Assembly: GCF_022808865.1 (NCBI RefSeq)
Contig: NZ_JAKZLB010000002.1
Location: forward strand, 76,019 to 140,018
Length of the DNA stretch: 64,000 nucleotides
Direction: 5' to 3'
DNA from: Geothrix oryzisoli
Lineage (GTDB): Bacteria > Acidobacteriota > Holophagae > Holophagales > Holophagaceae
In this document: positions 63,954 through 64,000 of the stretch, one piece after another
Position numbering within the stretch: the stretch's first letter is position 1
Layout of the letters: the number at the start of each line of letters is the position of its first letter
Position numbers and translations under genes: made by a program
Notes under the pieces: generated by a model
What the model was told of the DNA's origin: nothing
The model's input: the letters and a program-made list of their open reading frames with translations, nothing else
Databases searched by the model: none

Positions 63954-64000
63954 CTCCCGCCCACGACCCCAGCCGCCTTGATCCCCAGGAAGAGGCCCGC
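63950..64000 (+). CDS. Start of a gene cut by the window end (anti-sigma factor?)
   Basis: The ATG at 63950 overlaps the sigma factor stop. Only 17 codons (MTPAHDPSRLDPQEEAR) are present. By position it is probably the anti-sigma factor, but nothing in this fragment proves it. Confidence 0.5.
   Translation, partial: MTPAHDPSRLDPQEEAR

Overview
The window is a very GC-rich (around 70% by eye), gene-dense stretch of bacterial chromosome. It has no rRNA, tRNA, insertion sequence, phage gene or CRISPR array that I can see. The gene mix is housekeeping genes, many two-component proteins, a eukaryotic-type Ser/Thr kinase, DUF4388/TPR proteins, a split glycine decarboxylase, an IcmF-type fused acyl-CoA mutase, a patatin-Omp85 (type Vd) secretion protein and a Lys/Ala-rich histone-like protein. 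This suggests a free-living Gram-negative with an outer membrane. My best guess is an Acidobacteriota of the Holophagae/Geothrix kind; that is inference from gene content and composition only.

Layout. 0.1-9.3 kb: a GYF-domain membrane protein, folK-queF, a B12-binding radical SAM protein divergent from a carbamoyltransferase, then queC, a DUF374 acyltransferase, hslO and an M2 dipeptidase. 9.3-16.6 kb: a soluble REC-kinase and a membrane hybrid kinase, divergent from modABC. 16.7-23.8 kb: gcvPA-gcvPB, then rpiB-rph-patatin/Omp85. 23.9-28.6 kb: an SNF2 helicase with a SWIM zinc-finger partner, ridA, and a small hairpin-rich insertion flanked by a 30-bp duplication. 28.6-33.9 kb: two tandem PstS-like binding proteins and a Spy-like/LytS-like/LytTR operon. 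34-40.5 kb: a lone HPt protein, a lytic transglycosylase, a 72-bp triplicate repeat, the fused mutase and a TPR protein. 40.6-46.9 kb: an HtrA-like protease, secreted proteins (one with PKD and InlB-type repeats behind a structured leader), UPF0047, a flavin reductase-like protein and a CDF transporter. 46.9-54.7 kb: a minus-strand run of histone-like fusion, eno, ftsB, dapF, parA, parB, accD, folC and the CDF gene. 55.2-64 kb: upp, a DUF4388 protein divergent from a Ser/Thr kinase, rnc, a HisA-like protein, an LRV-like repeat protein, a secreted protein, and an ECF sigma factor followed by a cut-off gene.

Genes often overlap by ATGA (hslO/acyltransferase, the two kinases, modA/modB, rpiB/rph/patatin, helicase/SWIM, accD/folC, parA/parB, the secreted protein/sigma factor), so many neighbours are probably translationally coupled.

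The most unusual locus is 53221-54678. One uninterrupted frame joins a TrpC-like TIM barrel, which has lost the catalytic lysines of indole-glycerol-phosphate synthase, to a histone H1-like Lys/Ala/Pro tail. A strong internal ribosome binding site and ATG should also make the tail as a separate protein. A second TIM barrel at 59795 resembles HisA but has Asn at the position of its catalytic Asp8.
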